Assembly: GCA_027186245.1 (NCBI GenBank)
Contig: CP114481.1
Location: 55,126,569-55,190,568, forward strand
Reading direction: 5' to 3'
DNA from: Coriaria nepalensis
Lineage: Eukaryota; Streptophyta; Magnoliopsida; Cucurbitales; Coriariaceae
DNA length: 64,000 nucleotides
The position numbers and the translations under genes are program-made. Positions 22,521 to 35,746 of the stretch are shown in pieces (within the stretch, counting starts at the first letter, position 1; every line of letters begins with the position of its first letter). The notes below the pieces were generated by a model. The model worked only from the letters and a program-made list of their open reading frames with translations. It did no database searches and was not told the origin of the DNA.

Positions 22521-25500
22521 TCAGCTGCTCTGTCCCACAAGCTCTTCCTTCATCACATGTTCCCAATCCGATGAAGAGTTATCATACTTACCTGCCAGAT
22601 TATTATCCTCAATTTGTGTACTATTCACTTCCTTTATATTCGCCTCGTTTCCATAAGCAGATTGATTCACCTGCTCTTTCCATCTGTCTGTAAACATGAG
22701 CGGATCGCTTTCATTCTCTCCTCGTTGTTGCCACTCAAGACCCATGTCTCCACGCCTTTGAAGGATATAAAGCCGGGCCAAAACAGATGTCTCTAAATCA
22801 CCTTCCGGGTGATTATGGATCATCTTCCCGTTCTGCTCCAACTCCACAACCGTTTTCTCATGAGAAGTAGAAGGCTTGGAGGTTGATAAATTCTCCACAT
22901 TGTCACCTCGACGTTTCAAGGTTTGATATCTAGCCTCATCTGAGGTCCACAAATGTCTCTTCTCAGGTGCTGATTCTTCAGCTGTATTCATGGCATTAGA
23001 GTCACCGCCCAAAGATTTTAGCATTTGAAAGCGGGGCATGATGTCGTCTGAATGGCAGCTTGCATGGGGACCACACAGAATCTCGGGTCCCAATTTGTAC
23101 TTGGTCAGATCAAAGGAGACATCTGACCCTGATAGTTCATCCTCGCTTGTAGTATTTTCTAAAACATTCAACGCCAGAAAACTTTTAAGTTTTTTTTTTT
23201 AATAAAAAAAGTACTATAGTTAAACATTTTAACCAACAGATGAGGTGGAGATGACAAAACAGAATTCTTATGGTAACCTTTTGTCTTGTCTATTTCATGC
23301 TTGACGCGATTAAAGCGGTCCCTGAAATTGATGTAGCATAATGCAGCTTCTGCCTCATACCATAGATTCTTATAAAACAGAGTCTGACGATTATGTGGTT
23401 CTTCTTCATCACTAGGGGAATTCTCATTGAAAACCTTCTTCAGAGCCTATAAAATTGTATGATGCAGAGACAAAAGAACAGAGTTATCTGTTTTCATTTT
23501 CATTAGCCATTTAACTTTTGCATCTTGAAATACATATATACGGATAAAAATACAGAGAGGGGGAAATGGTACCTGGATCATTGCCTCTTCTCTCATCAAG
23601 TCAGCATTTACCCTTGTAGAAACAGAAGTCGTGTTCTTTTCACCATCATCACTTTGCTCATATAGCAGGTTCTGTACATTAACAGCTGCTAATGTTGTTG
23701 CCTTTGAATGGTCCACTTTAACACTCTGAAAACGATATCATATGGCTCAGTGAGTCAGTGACCATGTACAGAGAATTACCATTTTAATAATGTTTTCCCT
23801 TTTGGTAATATATATATACATATTATAAAATGTGGGGTATATCAAAGAACAGAGTTGAATGAAGCACAGAGACATACCCTATGAGGCATAGTTTGGGGCT
23901 CAACAGATTGAGAGGTGCTTTGTTGGGGATACAGAGATTCTTGTGTAGGATTTATTTGTTCAACGCTCTTAGCTATACACTTGTCAAGATTATTAACCAC
24001 ACTTTCAAGGGACTTGAGGTCTTTTTTCTGCAATTTGCCAAAACCATTTGAACAATGAAAAAGAAGCAGCTCGGACAAATTATGCATTGTATCGACTACC
24101 ACCTGGACATCTAATTTTGGAGTCAACTCTCCAGAACAAGTTTCACTGAGCTTAGCTGGCCCGGGGTCTTCACCTGAAGGGGAATGCAGGACATGCTCTG
24201 TAGCATCAAATGAAATTTGATAGGAACCGCCTCCCGAAAAATAACTCATATTTGATGTAGATGCTTTGCCTATCGTAGAAAGTAACTTACCATCTTTATC
24301 ATTGCATTTCTCTGTAATACCTTCCATTAACTCACGAATATCATAGGAGTATTGAGACCCATTATAACCACAGCTCATTTTTGAATGAGATCCTTTTCCT
24401 ACATTCATGGAATCATCTTCATGTTCTGTAAGAACAGGACTGGCAAATGGAGGGATCTTAGGAGAAGTTGCTAAACCTTTTTCAGGACCCTTGTCAATGG
24501 TGTTCACACTTGGTCCTATGGCTGAGACTGTTGCATTAGCATCTTTATTGAGAGGGATAACCTGGGCTGCTTGAAGGTTCAAGGTATCGAAAGGTTCAAG
24601 CTTCTTCAAATGGTGTGGGACAACATCAGAAGCTCCGAACGGAGAAAAATGAGTAAATGAAGAAGCACCCTTCCAGCATGGTGAGTCTACAGAAGAATTA
24701 TATTGATCTAAATTATCCGATATGTTCTCCCCATTAGCTGTTTCAGTTGTATTAAGGACCGCATTAGAGTCAGTACTCAGATTAGGCACATCATATCCAC
24801 CTTCTTTCTCAAATATATAGTCCAATCCATCCTTAGCAACACTATTGTCTCTTTTTAGCTCTTCATTTGTTTTTAACAATGACTCAAAAACTATAGGTTT
24901 GGGATCATTTCTTTTCTCTGTACTTGTTTCACCCGCAACATTACCAGTATTTGAACTTTTACTTGGACCTATTTTCAATCCAGAAGAACTGGTGCTGAAA
25001 AAGGACAATGATCCAATGGCAGATGAGGGGTCTAACTTTTCGATTGAAATAGTTTGACCAAGTCTTGCATCATTCTGTCTCAATTGTTTCCCATATGGAG
25101 AATTATTTGGAGACTGAAATTTCAAATTCAAGTTAGATGTTCTTGAATAGTCAGAAGGCAAAAGTTGGGGGCTCGTCTCCAAAAACAGTTTGTCGTCAAG
25201 TTGTTCTCTTGTCAGCCCAATGGGCTTATTCCAACCCAGTCCAGTGATGATATGAGAAGCCTCTTCACCAGCTTGCAAGCTCTTGGATGCACGAGTACCT
25301 ATAAAATGATGCAAGTATTGATTATGCTTATAAGTTTGTAATAACCATATTTAAGATTTACAAAACATGAGATGTATAAGAGGGGAAAAAAAAATTCACT
25401 AAAAGTAATAAGTTAGAATACCTCGTTCTAGATAGTTGTCATAGATTGACGAACCCGCCAAACCCATCTCCTTTACTCCATAACTCCTGCCCAGTCCCAC

Positions 25501-26076
25501 CTGATCATCTCCATTTTCCCACCCTGTCAATCCATCCCAACACTCCCAATTCATCGTTCTATGTTCCGAACCCAAAGATTCCTTACAAAATGATCCATCT
25601 AAGGTCGAGCCCCAATCATAATTAGGTTGATCCAGACCCAGCAAGGAACCATCCTTGTGCATCACAGATGATGACACATTAGAAGGGTAAAATGGTTTGG
25701 GTTCCTTAACACTAGTTTTCAGGCTGTCCGAGCAATAACTATATGAGAATGCATCAATGGAAGAAGCTGAAGAAAACTGGTGGTCCAGGGGAGGCAAATG
25801 GGTATTAGGACGGTCTGACTTGGTACTGTGCGGTTCGGAAAATTCTGGGTTGGGGTTTGAAAAGAGATCAAGCTCGGAATTTGAAGGGCGAGAAGTGTGG
25901 GGCCAACCGTGTAGGGATGATGAATTCGGTGGAGGAACAGAAGGGTCGATCAAATCTAGAAGTGGGCCCGAAATTGGTTTCGGAATAGAACGATCGTAAG
26001 TAAAAGGGGGTGCTAAAGGTGATAGTTTTGAAGATGATGAAGACCCTCCAATCCCATAAGACCCGAAACTCACCAT
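22521..26076 (-). CDS. Conserved plant protein of unknown function, Ser-rich, ~1011 aa
   Basis: Five coding exons on the minus strand: 25422-26076, 23878-25298, 23573-23725, 23278-23446, 22521-23158; phases join without stops to 1011 aa. The N-terminal two thirds is Ser/Pro/Asn-rich and probably disordered (MVSFGSYGIGGSSSSSKLS start). Ordered-looking parts: MHNLSELLLFHCSNGFGKL in exon 2; LWYEAEAALCYINFRDRFNR in exon 4 (conserved, aromatic and charged); and three related short repeats in exon 5, MPRFQMLKSLGGD (840-852), ARYQTLKRRGDN (875-886) and ARLYILQRRGDM (927-938). The end is DWEHVMKEELVGQSS. I recall similar WYEAEAALC/RF-x-x-LK proteins in other plants, all uncharacterised; I assign no function. 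No signal peptide or membrane span. A non-coding 5' exon may lie near 26.3-26.4 kb. Confidence 0.88.
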
Positions 26077-27321
26077 TGTTTGGAGGGAGAAAACAATTCA
26101 GCCTAATTGATCAAAATTATCAATAGCTAACAAGTGAAAATTCAAGCTGTAAAGAAGCATACAAGGTTTATAGATTATACAGATAGTGAACGACCAGTAG
26201 GTAACAAGGACAGCATGAATTTCAAAATCACGTTGAAGATACGTTAACATACAGAAATTATGAGAAATTTGGAAGAAAGCATGGAAGATAGAGATGACAA
26301 TTGTACAGAAATTTAAAAGGAAGGAGAGAAATTAATACCAGAAGTGAGCAGATGACCAGACCGGAAAACCCCAGGAGAGAAGGAGCAGGGGGGGCGTCGT
26401 TTTAGCTTCTTCCAAGTTTCCACCTTCGATAACAAGGAAGTCTTCTTCTCGTTTTGGGATTCTTTTATTACAAAATGAGTTCTTAACTTTGAGAAAATAA
26501 CATTTTTCCCCCTCATGTTTCTGAATAATCTTTGGATTTTCCCCTATAATTTATTATTCAACTTTTATAACCACTTTTATATCAACTAGAGTTGATGTTC
26601 TTAGATTATAAATAGAGTACCATTAAATTTCAAGAGGTCAATGATTAGTGTTGCAAATTTCTTAGATGGATCAATTATTTTATTCAATTTGACTATATAG
26701 AGGTCCCTAACGTGAATCACTATTATTTCATGGTGGGGTAAGAGTACCTAAAAATGCATATTGAGAATAGAAAATTAAGAATCTGGGGATAAGAATATCA
26801 AAATTCTAAAATTTACCCCTAAAATTTTAAAATTTAAAATTTTCCCATATAAATTTCTTTAAAAAAAATTCAGGCTTGTGGGGCAGCTGCCCACGCTACC
26901 CCCACGAATCTGACAATGGTCCCCGTTATTAAACTTATATGTGAATTTCAATAAAAAGTGAATTCAATATTAACTTATAATTCTCCATTTCTAAATTAAT
27001 TTAAGAGGAAATATGTCCTAAAATATGATGATATACGTTAGACCCTTTGGAGATAAGAACAAAAGAGATGAAGGAAAGATACAATAGTACATTTAGTTAA
27101 TTCCATAATTCTTGAGTTAAATAGTAAGATACATAATTTCATGTGCTAAAATTTAGGATCGTAACACAAGAATTTTGGGATGAATGAATTATGTTTATGG
27201 TTGATTAATTTATTTTAATTATATATATTAACTTTATATTATTACATCATATATTATATCAATATATCTGTGAAATAATTCCACTGTAAATATGATTTGC
27301 TTAGAGAATTATACATCCTTA
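26077..27321. other. Intergenic 5' flank of the unknown gene
   Basis: Contains the promoter and probable untranslated exon of the gene ending at 26076, then AT-rich DNA with no gene signal up to the copia LTR. Confidence 0.45.
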
Positions 27322-27498
27322 TGGAAGTATAAGTCTCGGATAATTTTATTATGTGAAGTATATACAATATTTGGAGTTGTACAAAGAATATAACCATGCA
27401 ATTAAAAATATTAACAATACAACAAAATATATTCCTAAAGTCAAAGGAGCAGGTCATGTGAGAATCTTTAAGCAATAGAGGTTGAGATTGTGTATACA
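27322..27498 (-). repeat. 3' LTR of the copia element
   Basis: Aligns over its whole length with 31580-31751, including the ends (AAGTATAA at one side, GATTGTGTAT at the other), with numerous substitutions indicating an old insertion. Confidence 0.88.
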
Positions 27499-30400
27499 AT
27501 ACACCCCTGCAAAATCGGCGACCCATCAACAACAGCGAGTTTGTTATGAAGGAACTAAAACTAGGAGCAATGAAGCAGCTTGGTGAGTAAATCTGCTAGC
27601 TAATCAATGGTACTAATGTGTGAAACAAGGACATGGCCTTTAGCAACGAGATCTCGAATGAAGTGGATATTGATAGTAATGTGCTTTATGCGAGAGTGTA
27701 TAATTGGAATGAGAGATAGATGGGTTGCACCAATATTATCGCAAAACAGATATGGTAGTATGTGAACATGAACATGAACGAGAACGAATAGTTCATAGAG
27801 AAAATTAAGAATTCATTATAATTTAGCCATTGCACAAGTAAGGGCAAGATACTCAACTTCAGTAGAAAAATGTGTAACTACACGTTATTTTCATATACAA
27901 CACGTAATAGGAGACCAATGAAGACAACAAATGCTATCATAGAGGAACGGTCGTCAGGATTTCTAGCCCAGTCAGCATCAGAATATGCTGTAATTACAAG
28001 TGAGGTAGAGTGTTGAATGAGTGAGCCATGAGAAATGGTGCTCTTAAGGTACTGAAGGAGTCATTTTACGGTAATCTAATGGTCAGTGAGCGGATTCTGC
28101 ATGAACTGAGTTAGACGATTGGCAGGGAACACCATGTCAGGTCGAGTAAGTTTCAAATATTGGAGAGCACCAACGAGTTGGTGGTAGGTCGTCTCATCGG
28201 AAAGAGGTATGTTAGATGTCAAAAATGATTGTTTGGGTAATATATGAGTGGTGAGGGGACGAGCAGCAGCCATATGATGATGATAGAGGATGTCAAAAGT
28301 GTACTTTTGTTGGTTAAGGAGAACACCATCAGCACAAGTAATAATCTCAACACTAAGGAAGAAAGTTAGTGGCCCGAGATCCTTGAGGGAAAAGAGGGAA
28401 CTGAGGCGACTAACTATCTGAGAGATGAGCTGAAAGTTACTTCCGGTAAGAATGAGATCATCTACATACACAAGAAAGTATGTAAAAGAGTTGGCCCGAT
28501 GAAGGATAAATAAGGAGGAATCAGACTTGGCTTGAGTGTCATACCCAAGACAAAGAAGAGCAATATTTAGTGCATGATACTAAGCCCGCAAAGCCTGTTT
28601 GAAACCATATAGAGAGCGCTGAAGATGGCACACGTGGGTAGGGTGAGCAAGATCAACAAACCTCGGAAGTTGAGTCATGTAAACGTCCTCGGTTAAGTCA
28701 CCATGTAAGAGTGCATTATTAACGTCTAATTAACGTAATGGCTAACCTTTCATAATAACTAGAGAGATGATAATCTGGATGGTGACAGGCTTCATAATTG
28801 GGCTAAATGTTTAGGTGTAATTAAGGTTGGACCATTAATGAAAACTTTTTGCAACAAGATGAGCCTTGTACCGATCAATGGAACTGTTTGGTTTGCGTTT
28901 GATCCGAAATATCCATTTACAGCCAATAATATTCTTTGTAGCATGTGTGAGGATAAAAGTCTACCTGCCGTGACGAAGGAGAGCATTAAATTCGTCGGAC
29001 ATAGCATGACACCATTGAGGATCTTTTAACGCTTGAGAGGCACAAATGGGTTATGAGACAGGAAATATATGCTTAATGGTCGTATAAAGTTGTTTCAGAT
29101 GGAAGATGTTGTGCATGGAGCGAGTGGAAATCGGATGGGTACGTGCATAAAAGGCAGGAGGGAGGACGACGAAGCTGCATGCGAGAACGAAGAGGTATGC
29201 ATAAGAAAAAAATGGTTGGTTGCTGATGAGTTTGATGAAGGAAGCCCGGAGACATTATGGTTTGCGTTAATATGAGAGGGCCTAAAGAAGCTTATGTGAG
29301 GACTGATGGGCCCAGGCTCATGTGAAGGAGAGCGGGATGTGTTGGGTTGCAGGCAAAACCGCAATAGATATAGGCCTAGAAGAGAGTGTTGGACGGAGTG
29401 GGGCGATTATTTGCACATCGTGTGGGACATGGGCCAAAGGAACTGATGGGCCGCAATTATACTTGGTGCAAGTATTTGTAGAGGGGATCCGAGCTAGAGT
29501 GGATGGCTCATGAAATAGGAAAACATTTTCAGAAAATTTTACGTGCCGAGAGATGAAAATTCATGTATATTCAAAATCTATGCATTTATATACACTTTAG
29601 GAAGTATAGTAGCAAAAAAAAAAAAAAAAAAGACACGCGCGTGATGGTGATTCAAGTTTGCGGCTAGTATATAGCTTTAGCCACGAGAAGCAAAGACACC
29701 TAAAAATCCGGAGACAGGAGATAATTAAGGCTGGCGGTGAAAGAGTGTTTCAAATGGGCACTTAAGAGTAGAGAAGCGTAGTGGGAAGTATGTTGATGAG
29801 GTAAGCAATAGCTTCAAATGCATGAGTCCAAAATGTAAGTAGTAATTGGGCTTAATGTAGTAAAGTGAGCCCAATTTGGACTATGTGATGATGGTGACTC
29901 TCGGCTGTTCCATTTTATTGTGACGTATGCGGAGTAGTAAGTAGTATACCAACTAATGTCATGGTAAAGAAGATATAATTTTAATTTATGAAACTCGCTT
30001 CTATTATCACTATAAAAATTTTGAATTTTATAATCAAATTGATTTTCAACTACGGGTTTAAATTTTTGAAAAATGTCGAGTACCTCCGATTTGGCACAAA
30101 GTGGTAAGAGGCATATATATATTGTGTAAAGTGATCGATGAAGATGACATAATAACGGTACCCATCAATAGAGGTAATACGAGTAGACTCTCAAACATTC
30201 AAATAAATGTAGTGAAGTGGATAAAAACTAGTAAGGGGCGAATCACGAGTTACATAAAATATTTATTATGAGAGAACAATTTATCCCATTCAATTAGTTA
30301 AAAATAATTATTAATAAAATAAGATAATTTTTAAAAGACAAGATCTTCTAAATAAAATAGTCTCGTATTTTTTATGCCAACCGAAAATAATAATTCATTT

Positions 30401-31579
30401 ACCAAAAAAAGTAAATGATTATAATAATAAAATTTTAAGATGATAAACTTTATTTTTAGATGGCGTTCGAGCTAGAGTCTCCCTCATAATTAGGTCATTC
30501 CCAAGAAAAAAAAAAAAGGATAAAGCTCTACTAAACATTGTTAATTTTAGTGAAATGATGAATAAATAAAAAGCCATTATTAAGTTTGGGGGACACATAA
30601 ATAATTGAATAAATGAAATTGTTTAGGAGGGAGGTCGAGATAGGAGGAACCTGAGTGATATTGAACATGAGCTATCTCTTACGATAATCTAATCAATGTC
30701 ATCATATTCAGAGTGAATCGAAAGATTTGAGGAATGATTTGATGTTGTGAGATTCTCCGCTATCAAGTAACCATTTTGAATCAGAAGCCGAAGAATTTGG
30801 CTGAGTTAGCAGTGAGGAATAATTTGCGGCAAGTTTTGCCCGTGTGGCCCATAAGTCCACAGTACTTGCATTCTGTTTGTGATGGAGAAGTGGCACCGTG
30901 TGCCTGATTGGGATGGGCCTAATTTTCATTGATTTGGACCGGTTGGTATTGTGGTGGCCCTTAGACCTGGAGAAATTGCCTTGAGACGTGCGACCACTAT
31001 TTCTGGCTTTAGAGGGTTGTGACCGCGGCTGTTGGTTGAAGCGGCGTGAGGCAGACTTGGCGGTGACGAAAATCAGATATAGATTGGTTCCTACGAGTGG
31101 CGAGATATAGATCTTCCTTTAGTTGCATTACCCGAGTTCGTGATCGGTTTGCATAAAGTCGGAGGACAGTGGTCCATGCCGCACAACTTGTTGTAGCGGA
31201 AGCCACCATGGGCATGACAGAATCCGATACGGAGCCGAATAGGGCGGAGAGGAGCAATTTATTTTGGCGGTACCAATGAGTGTATGCACCGGTTCTAGTG
31301 GGGTCAATGCCAGATGGAGGGCACAGGATTGAGCCATCCAGATAATCCAGCATGTTGTAGCCGATGAGAAGCGATTCGACCTGAGCTCGCCAAGAGGGAT
31401 TGTTGCTCGCAATGGCAATTGGTGATGGGCATTGATAGCCACAAGGGGGATTCCGGTTGGTCTGACGAGTGGATTTGATACTTAGGGAAGAGATTGCTCA
31501 GTTCCGGTGGATGCGTTCGCAGTAGCGGCGGTAGTCATGATCAGTATGATCTGAAAAATAAAGTAGCTTTGATACCATA

Positions 31580-31751
31580 TGTAAGTATAAATCTCAAATA
31601 ATTTTATTATGTGAAGTATTACAATATATATAGAGAGTATAACTATATGCAACTGAAACTATTAACAATACAACAGAATATATTCCTAGAATCTTAAAAG
31701 ACCAGGTCGTGTGAGAATCTTCAAACATGAGAGATTGAGATTGTGTATGTT
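31580..31751 (-). repeat. 5' LTR of the copia element
   Basis: Partner of the 27322-27498 LTR. The primer-binding site lies immediately inside it at about 31566-31578. Confidence 0.88.
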
Positions 31752-33159
31752 ATGTATAATCTTATCCGTCTTCTAGAACATTTAAATATTTTATTATCGT
31801 TTTCACCGTCACTATAGTATGTAAACTATAGTTTATATGTTCCAAACTAGCTTTTCGATTAAATAAGGAGTTAAATTAAGTTTTGGGAAAGTAAATGACT
31901 AATCGATAAAAAAAAAATCTATGCTAAAGTAATGAATTAAAGGAGTAATGATAACCAAAACGGAAAAGGGTCCCCTTGAATTTGTCTCCTTCCTCATTAT
32001 ATCACTCTCAAATTGATCCACCTCATGATTCTCGCAATGAGATTCAAAGCTAGCTACTACTGTGTTTCATCATATACACGCGCGCCTGCCTTCTTCTCCT
32101 TCTTTCCTACCTGCAAGTTTTCTGTCTTTGTTCCTGTACAATGGAGATTTCTTCTAGCTAGATGCGTAGCCAAAACTATAACAGTAGTAATATTGAATAT
32201 TTCATTCACACATATATATATACCTGCAAATCTAATCCGATATGGAGTATTTTCTTTTTAATTAATCCATTCTTTTACAAATTAAGGAATGAAATAATAT
32301 GAACACAGCTACAATGAAGCTTCAGATTTCTAAAAGTAAAGAAGGAAACTACAAGCGGACGAGTTATGATGAGGAACCGGTCCTGGAAAATATGACCGTT
32401 GGCTTGTTGGTAAAAGAACCAACCTAACCACATTATTATAAGATAAATTAAGTAATGAAGTTAATCTAATCCAATTCTCTTGTTTTGTTGTGAAGGTCCG
32501 AAACTGTTCGTGAGGATGTCAAAGGACGTAGTAGAAGTCACGGACCACGGCACATGGTTTTTGGGTTGGGTTGGTAGCACGCAGTCCATGTGGAGAAGAG
32601 AATAGATACGCAACATTGGCCTGACCCATACCATATGGATGGATATGTCATTGATTATAATAAGCTAAGAAAGGGCACATCAAAGTTTAGGCCGATGTGA
32701 TAACATCACAAATCACGAGTCTTCTTGTTCGGTTTTGGTCAACTTTAAGTCTCTTTACTCAAGCCGCACCTTGCCGTGTGCGGTGCTTTTTTTCAAATTG
32801 CCTTACGAATGGTAAGTTAGGGCAAAATTTATATATCTTTATATTATAACTTACATTATAAATTTTTACATTTAACTTATAACTTCCCATTTATAAGTTG
32901 AGAGGATTTCCCCCCATAAAATGTGTTATATAAAGACAAGATCTTAAATTTCTTTTGGAGGGTCAAATTTCACATCCCACCAAACAGGGAAACGGATAAA
33001 TGGGTAAAATTGCAAATGCATGATATAGATTATGGTCAAGATCCTTATCATTTGATAAAGAGAGCTGAAATGCTCGTCTTTTTTTTTTTTTTTTTGTCAA
33101 AGAAATGCTTGATTGACATACAATTATTTACATAGAAAACTCAATTACTTTCAGTCAAT
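31752..33159. other. Intergenic DNA, includes source copy of a duplicated segment
   Basis: No gene found. From about 32921 the sequence (continuing into the HMA pseudogene to about 33252) is repeated at 48754-49112 within an RPL9 intron. Confidence 0.5.
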
Positions 33160-33252
33160 TCAGAAAGAGTATGATCTAGTGAAAATCACCTCCTTCTTCC
33201 AAGCTTTCCAACTCAAAGATCGAACCTTAGTCAAGGCTAAAGAAGGCTTAAA
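32921..33252 (+). repeat. Segment duplicated in the RPL9 intron (copy 1, at the HMA gene 3' end)
   Basis: Covers the 3' flank and about the last 30 codons of the HMA pseudogene. It matches 48754-49112 in the same orientation through blocks such as TTTCACATCCCAC, GAAACGGATAAA, AAAGAAATGCTTGATTGACATACA and AACTCAAAGA. Confidence 0.88.
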
Positions 33253-33791
33253 CTGATCTCTAGACGGTGGAGGAGGTGGTGTTGACGGTGGATGTAATTC
33301 CGATACGGGGCTGTTGTCTTCTGGATTCCAAAAACGGGCTTCTTTTCTCTTGCTTCTAACAGTTGCAAGCACATTGTAATTATTGCATATACCCCACACC
33401 GTCACCTTCTGTTGATTATAATCCACGTTAATAGAGTATATCCCTACATTTAACACGTAAGTTTATATTTAATTAACAACACATATAATTGTAAAAATAA
33501 ATTTATGACATTTTGACCAATAATTTTGGTAAAAGCCAATAATGTTACGTTTGCAGTGGGTGGCAAAATAGTGGGCCCAAAGCCAAGATGAACTAACATG
33601 AATCTAACTTCATTCAGCTAGGTTTGGGGTTAAAGCTTAATCAGTTGAATTAAGATAGAGATAGTACCTTTAATATGGGAGAGGGACTTCTTAATTTTCT
33701 ACTCACAACCAAAAGAATATAGAGGAACCATCATCTCCACGTACTGTGACTCCACATTTTTGCCTGCCGGAACTATTTGCAAGTCCGCCAT
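33160..33791 (-). pseudogene. Single-HMA-domain protein gene with in-frame stop
   Basis: Two exons on the minus strand, 33668-33791 and 33160-33443, 135 codons plus stop. It matches plant heavy-metal-associated-domain proteins of the subfamily beginning MADLQIVPAGKNVE, with YVEMMVPLYSFGCE, then IYSINVDYNQQKVTVWGI and VRSKRKEARFWNPED, a Pro-run and a Ser/Lys tail. The HMA fold (ferredoxin-like, beta-alpha-beta) is present, but the usual MxCxxC is reduced to YSFGC, as in this subfamily, so copper binding is doubtful. The codon after GCE is TAG (minus strand, about 33698-33700), where relatives have Lys in GCEKKIKK; the frame is otherwise open and the splice junction (G|GG ATA TAC) is good. It is either a very young pseudogene or a base error. 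Confidence 0.82.
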
Positions 33792-35482
33792 TCTATCTAA
33801 TCCACTAGCTAGTGATTAACAACAGTAAGTACACTTCAAATCCCATCTTAACATTCACACATACTAGATTTTCTACACTCTTATTAGCTAATTCTTGTGT
33901 TGGCATTCATATATATATAACGTGACAAAAGAAGGCTTCAGCTTATATAATATAGTCTTTAATTTCTCTAAATATAGTCGAATCCTTTATCGGTTGTGAC
34001 TTGGATTAGTGCAAATCTGTGTCAGTGGTCAGCCAAGCTTTTTCTCTTCTCTTTTACGGGTTGAATAAAAGTGTGCGTATATATATATATATATAGTAAT
34101 ATAGTATGTAATATGAGTTGCATGTGGGGTGTCTTTCTTTCTTTTACCAAGAGGCAAGAAGCTGCCCCGTTCAATGATTTTAGAGTTTGGACGGACTTGA
34201 CTAGATCTGATGATGGGGATGAGCAGTTAACTATGGATCTCAAGAACAGGAAGCAGAATCCAATGAAATGAATGCCACCTTGGAAATCTTGATCTACGTG
34301 GCTTAAAGAAAGAAGTAAAAAAAAAGTGTGAAGAGAGAATCGATGAATGCTAGATCATCATGTGATCAAAGTACTCGGTAAATAATAATAAAGTAAGTAT
34401 TGGAAATCGTCTCGTCCTAACTTACATATGTCTGGATCTAAATCTAATGCCGTGATCCATGCTCCTTTGTCAACCTACTATATACGTAGTCATTCGAGTA
34501 TAAAAGAAGTCGATTAGCTAAAGCCAATTTAAACACGTGTCTATATATACAGCTAAAGCCAAAAGCACTACATTTTGGAACTACGAATTAACAAGACATA
34601 ATCAGTTTGGATGTTTAATCTCTGACTGCAAACACGTCATCATAACATATTAGATATGCATATACTGTTTGCTTTTGGAGTTGGAAAAGACTTTTTAGGC
34701 TTTAACCGTGACGAGTGTCGGGATTAGAGCAAAAGAACAAACTAAGGAGACAAGTGTGTGATGGCATGCATCATCACCGCCGTCCTCTGCCACGTTTGAG
34801 TCTGGTCCGGTGGGCCCCTCTAGCACAGTCACTGCTTTGGTTATGTTTTAAGATTCAGAGATGGTGACTCAGATACCATGTGAAACCCACGACTCCCCTT
34901 CACTTCTGAAACGTAATCTCAACTAATTCCCTTCTTGAATTTTTGTTATTATACACAATAATCATGCCCTCCTTTTCTTCTTCACATCATTATTCGATGC
35001 AAAAACCGACCAATGCACATCCCTATCCCTAATAAATCGAATTTCTTCACCCAAACACATTTAGTTTAATCGCGATTCGGACAAAACTGGCCTCAATCGG
35101 CCAATACACGTCGCTAAAGTTTATAACCCGGAGAACATATGAAGCAAGGATTTCATAACAACGACGTTAGACTTTGATAGGATGATGTTATGTTTTACTT
35201 ATTCAATAATACTAGCAAACATATAAAAGAATATGAAATTAACGACCTAACATTGTTTTCGACCAACCTTAACAAGAACACTAGAACAAATCCAAACTAA
35301 TAAATTCTCAATTTATATACTCTTCTAGATACTATTTTATTCCCCTACCTTGTACATGCATACGACACCGACAACCACCGACAGATCTCTCCATATGTAA
35401 TGAAATTAAACATTAAAAAATTTACATCTTAAAAGATTGGTTGAAAGATGATCACATTGGTGTAGGTGAATATTCTTCAAAC

Positions 35483-35519
<37 letters not shown>

Positions 35520-35746
35520 ATATTAATTAGTGTAAAAGAAAGAACAAAAAAATATACAGAATGATTTTGATTACAATATTATTTAAGTTGGATCTACATT
35601 TTCATTACACCAACCATGCACCGCACCCAATTGTTGTCTAAAATTATGATGATCAAACAAGAGAAGAGATATATGATGCTTAATCAAACAAATGATTCCC
35701 TTAATCGTGGAATTATATTTGGTTTTGGTTTTGGTTATAATGATGA
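33792..35746. other. Intergenic DNA between two HMA-domain genes
   Basis: About 2 kb, AT-rich, with a TA repeat near 34076-34095 and a CT-TA tract near 35484-35520. No gene signal found. The left part is the 5' flank of the HMA pseudogene, the right part the 3' flank of the HIPP gene. Confidence 0.5.

Larger units (their letters stand above)
27322..31751 (-). mobile_element. Near-complete decayed Ty1/copia LTR retrotransposon
   Basis: About 4.4 kb in minus orientation. The LTRs are 27322-27498 (3') and 31580-31751 (5'), with shared stretches such as TTTTATTATGTGAAGTAT and AACAATACAACA. The 3' LTR read on the minus strand starts TGTATACACA and ends TTCCA. Just inside the 5' LTR the minus strand reads TGGTATCAAAGC, a normal copia primer-binding site for initiator Met tRNA. 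Order: gag-like LDYLDG...THWYRQNKLLLSALFG (31353-31009) with ANRSRTRVMQLKEDL; protease WLLDSGESHNI (about 30780-30740); a degenerate integrase stretch and Ser/Pro linker (about 29360-29070); RT with the catalytic MYVDDLILTGS (from 28471) and LVGALQYLKLTRPD; then remnant RNase H down to 27.5 kb. Many stops and shifts: not autonomous. No clear target duplication seen. Confidence 0.92.

Noticed and set aside
29069..29513. Plus-strand frames of 60-70 codons
   Set aside because: Antisense to the copia element linker region between integrase and reverse transcriptase.
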